Shown here: positions 61,413 through 64,000 of the stretch, piece after piece
Position numbering within the stretch: position 1 is the first letter of the stretch
Layout of the letters: each line of letters opens with the position of its first letter
From: Stentor coeruleus
Lineage: Eukaryota; Ciliophora; Heterotrichea; Heterotrichida; Stentoridae
DNA: 64,000 nucleotides
Reading direction: 5' to 3'
NCBI GenBank assembly: GCA_001970955.1
Contig: MPUH01000035.1
Span: 1 to 64,000 of the forward strand
Program-made: the position numbers and the translations under genes
Notes under the pieces: generated by a model
Told to the model about the DNA's origin: nothing
Seen by the model: the letters and a program-made list of their open reading frames with translations, nothing else
Database searches by the model: none

Positions 61413-63470
61413 ATGTCTAGAAAAGATAGCATAAAGTTAGCATTCCAGAATGCAATCAAGCAAATGCAATTTGGGTGCTCGGATAAGTTCTGCCTGAACC
61501 CATACTGCAAAGCTGATAAGACTGTCAATCAAATCGCTTCAGAAGTACTTCTTTTATTGACATCTAGCCCAAATCAAGACCTCTACAAGTCCAAACAATT
61601 CATATTTTGTGAGCCCCTAACAATATCCTTTTCAAGGCAATCTTTAATTTCTTTAGATGACAGTGGTATCATAGCTTTGTTCTCTGAGCCAAGGTCTTTA
61701 ACAAGAAATTTTATTATCGAATCTGATCAAAAATTCAAAGAGATTGACTGGCCTCTAGTAAATGATATATATGAAAAAACAGAAAAAATGGTCCAATGTA
61801 ATATCCTTAAGCCTAACTGGCTTGAAATTTGTGTCGAACAATTCCCTAATACCAAATATCAGCAACTTTACATTCCAAAAGCAATTCTCATAATCCTAAA
61901 CCACCCATCTCTAATCGACTACAACAACAGCACGACAATTCTTAGCATCACACGGTTTCTACAATCCTGTTATTTAGGCTTTGAAAACCTATCAAAAGAA
62001 ATGGATGTACTTTCCATAAATCAAGTCGAACATATAATCGGATCTTTACAACAAACTTTATCTATAAAAATAATCGACAGTACTCATCATATCGACCTCC
62101 AATTATTAAAATGCATATTAGACTTATTACAATGTCTTTATGACTCAAACAAAAGATATCCTCGTATAACTTTTAAAGAATTCTATAATGACGCTGTAAA
62201 CAAAGAAATCAATTTAAAAACTGATTTCAAAATATGGTATGAAAGTAGGAACGGGAGGTTTAGAGAAAGTTTTGAAGAAAATTTCGCTTTTTCTTTTTAC
62301 CCTTGGGTTCTTGACTGTAATTCAAAATCCCAGATTTTATCTTTTGAAATATTAGAGATAATGAAAAATGAACTTAGAAATATTGCGAGGTATGAGATGA
62401 TTACTGAAATATATGCTAGATTAGAAGTAAGAAGGGATAATTTATTACAAGATACATTATCTATGATTATGAGTGGGGATATGAATTTAAAAAAACCATT
62501 AAAAGTTCATTTTTTGGGTGAAGAAGGGATTGATGAAGGTGGAGTTAAGAAAGAGTTTTTTCAGTTGATTGTTAAAGAACTGTTTGACCCAGAGTTTAGT
62601 ATGTTTATTAGATATGATAGTCAACAATTTTATTGGTTTAATCCAGATACTTTAGAATCTAATGTGAACTTTGAATTGGTTGGGATGATTTTAGGTCTTG
62701 CGATATACAATTCGATCATACTTGATGTTCATTTACCTATGGCAACATATAAAAAAATATTAGGAATGCCTACTGGGATACAAGATTTAGAAGAGTTTAA
62801 TCCTGAACTAGCAAAAGGACTAAAGGATTTATTAGATTTCGAAGGTAATGTAGAAGAGGTTTTTTGTAGAAGTTTTTGTATAGAAACAGAAGTTTTTGGG
62901 CAAATGAAAAAACACCAGCTTATAGAAAATGGGGAAAATATCCCTGTGACAAATGAAAACAGAGAAGAGTTTGTAAGACTTTATGTTAATTGGTGGCTTA
63001 ATGATGGTATAGAAACAATATTTAACGAGTTTAAGAATGGGTTTTTGAAAATATGTGCTGGAGATGTTATTAAATGGTTTAAACCTCAAGAGTTGGAGTT
63101 GTTGATATGTGGCAATCCTGTTTTAGATTTTAAAGAATTGGAAAGTGTTACTAAATATGAAGGATATACAAAAGATACACCTATAGTATGGTTTATGTAG
63201 ATAAAATATTTTTGGGAAGTTATTCATGAGCTCAGTTTGGAAGAAAAGAAAAAGTTTTTATGTTTTGTTACTGGATCGGATAGAGCACCTATTAATGGTC
63301 TTGGCAATATGGATCTTATAATAGCCAAAAATGGTCCGGACTCTGACCGATTAATGACCGCCCACACATGTTTTAACTACCTCCTACTCCCGGAGTACCA
63401 AAGCAAAGAAAAAATGAAAAAACTTATAATCCTAGCTATAGAAAATGCCTCAGGTTTTGGGCTTAGATAA
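61413..63470 (+). CDS. UBE3A-like HECT E3 ubiquitin ligase with AZUL finger (one 15-nt intron)
   Basis: Removing 63186-63200 completes the HECT fold and gives 680 aa. An AZUL-type zinc finger is at about 18-55 (FGCSDKFCLNPYCKADKT), the N-terminal domain that marks UBE3A/E6AP in animals. The HECT domain is at about 330-680: FLGEEGIDEGGVKKEFFQL, then, across the splice site, KYFWEVIHELSLEEKKKF, FVTGSDRAP and TAHTCFNYLLLPEY with the catalytic Cys648, ending FGLR. Family role: HECT ligases take ubiquitin from an E2 as a thioester and pass it to substrate. Without splicing the catalytic Cys is lost. The start is the first ATG of the frame (MSRKDSIK). Confidence 0.92.
63186..63200 (+). other. 15-nt intron in HECT ligase gene
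   Basis: GTATGGTTTATGTAG, phase 0. Retention ends the protein at TAG 63198-63200, just before the C-lobe. Removal restores the conserved FWEV...GSDRAP segment. Confidence 0.95.
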
Positions 63471-63493
63471 TAACTTAAACTTATAGTCTCACA

Positions 63494-64000
63494 TCAAGCA
63501 TCATCTATAAATTTACATCTATAATGAGATGAACTAGCTCTAGTAAACTTTCTACTATACGTTCTTTGCATTTTCCTAATTTCCTGCTTTATAATCTCTG
63601 ATTTAGGATTCACATTTCTCTCAGATTTCTTAGGTAAATCAAATGAGTCATCAATATTTTTAATCTGCATTTTTTCTGAATGTTTTAAAATTACTTGAGA
63701 TTTGCAGTCATATAAAAACTTGAGCTTTAATTTCAGTCTATTTTGGGCTTCATTGTCAATTGCATCTCTTATAGTTAAAGATTCTGGGGTGATTTTTTCA
63801 GGGTCTTTTTTATTAGACTCAGGCCATTCAATATTGATATTTGTAGGTTTAACTATATTACTTGGGAAAAATCCATTTAAGATTTTTTTAATGTCATCAG
63901 TTTCTTCTTGCTTTATATTTTCCTTACTAGGGCTTTGGAAAATATAAGATCCTGTTATAAATTGAGCAATTGCTATACAAAGGTCTAAGGATTTTTCACT
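63494..64000 (-). CDS. 3' part of a gene running off the right edge (unknown product)
   Basis: The minus strand is open from base 64000 to TGA at 63494-63496, giving 168 residues with no start in the window. The composition is that of a real protein, Lys/Glu/Ser/Asp-rich: SEKSLDLCIAIAQFITGSY at its visible start, PTNINIEWPESNKKDP in the middle, a basic end KMQRTYSRKFTRASSSHYR. No family recognised. It is convergent with the HECT ligase gene, 23 bp apart. The plus-strand frame across 63702-63947 is its shadow. Confidence 0.7.
   Translation of the reverse strand, partial: SEKSLDLCIAIAQFITGSYIFQSPSKENIKQEETDDIKKILNGFFPSNIVKPTNINIEWPESNKKDPEKITPESLTIRDAIDNEAQNRLKLKLKFLYDCKSQVILKHSEKMQIKNIDDSFDLPKKSERNVNPKSEIIKQEIRKMQRTYSRKFTRASSSHYRCKFIDDA

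Noticed and set aside
1-64000. Bacterial or viral origin, operons, CRISPR arrays, insertion sequences
   Set aside because: Every recognisable protein is eukaryotic, micro-introns interrupt conserved genes, and no regularly spaced repeats, transposases or terminal inverted repeats were seen.

Overview
The window reads as macronuclear DNA of a heterotrich ciliate, most likely Stentor or a close relative. This is an inference from four things seen in the sequence. (1) Intergenic DNA is very AT-rich and genes are dense on both strands. (2) All gene content is eukaryotic. (3) All three standard stop codons end well-supported genes, so no stop codon is reassigned. (4) Seven 15-nt introns and one 16-nt intron must be removed to keep conserved proteins intact. 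Introns of 15-16 nt with the standard code are, to my knowledge, the Stentor signature.

Layout. 1-5.7 kb: a partial gene tail, an MFS transporter, a LITAF-domain protein, a retinoblastoma-family pocket protein and a TRA2-like SR splicing factor. 6.6-15.7 kb: a large kelch / cysteine-rich membrane protein, an RlmE/FtsJ-type RNA methyltransferase, an HMG-box protein, an unknown coiled-coil protein and a TRIM-like RING/B-box/kelch protein. 15.8-24.4 kb: a 1540-aa cytoskeletal-looking protein, a katanin p80-like protein (WD40 plus con80, recovered by splicing two tiny introns), a FYVE-related zinc-finger protein and calcineurin A. 24.4-28.4 kb: long AT-rich spacers around a DMT-family transporter. 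28.4-36.9 kb: a cyclic-nucleotide-binding K+ channel, a 4EHP-class eIF4E, a small coiled-coil protein, tryptophanyl-tRNA synthetase, a CDPK and a divergent ubiquitin. 37-48.2 kb: a coiled-coil protein, a DOMON-cytochrome b561-b5-reductase fusion, an unknown protein, an ABCG half-transporter, another coiled-coil protein and a PB1+FW (NBR1-like) protein. 48.9-54.5 kb: a Pumilio protein with a puzzling 5' end, a NEK kinase, and a stop-interrupted gene with a globin-like C-terminus. 54.9-64 kb: a 2098-aa secreted or surface protein, a 66-bp-spaced duplication around an N, a UBE3A-like HECT ligase with an AZUL finger, and a partial gene off the right edge.

No operon logic, mobile element, CRISPR array, rRNA or convincing tRNA was seen. 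Functions group loosely into calcium signalling (calcineurin, CDPK), microtubules (katanin p80, NEK), ubiquitin (HECT, TRIM-like, ubiquitin variant) and RNA control (TRA2, Pumilio, 4EHP). The genes look like ordinary chromosomal neighbours, not one pathway. Spacers between adjacent genes are often only 20-50 bp. The most unusual observations are the micro-introns with an A exactly six nucleotides from the 3' end, two genes whose frames are broken by stops that no micro-intron explains, and several fusions or variants.
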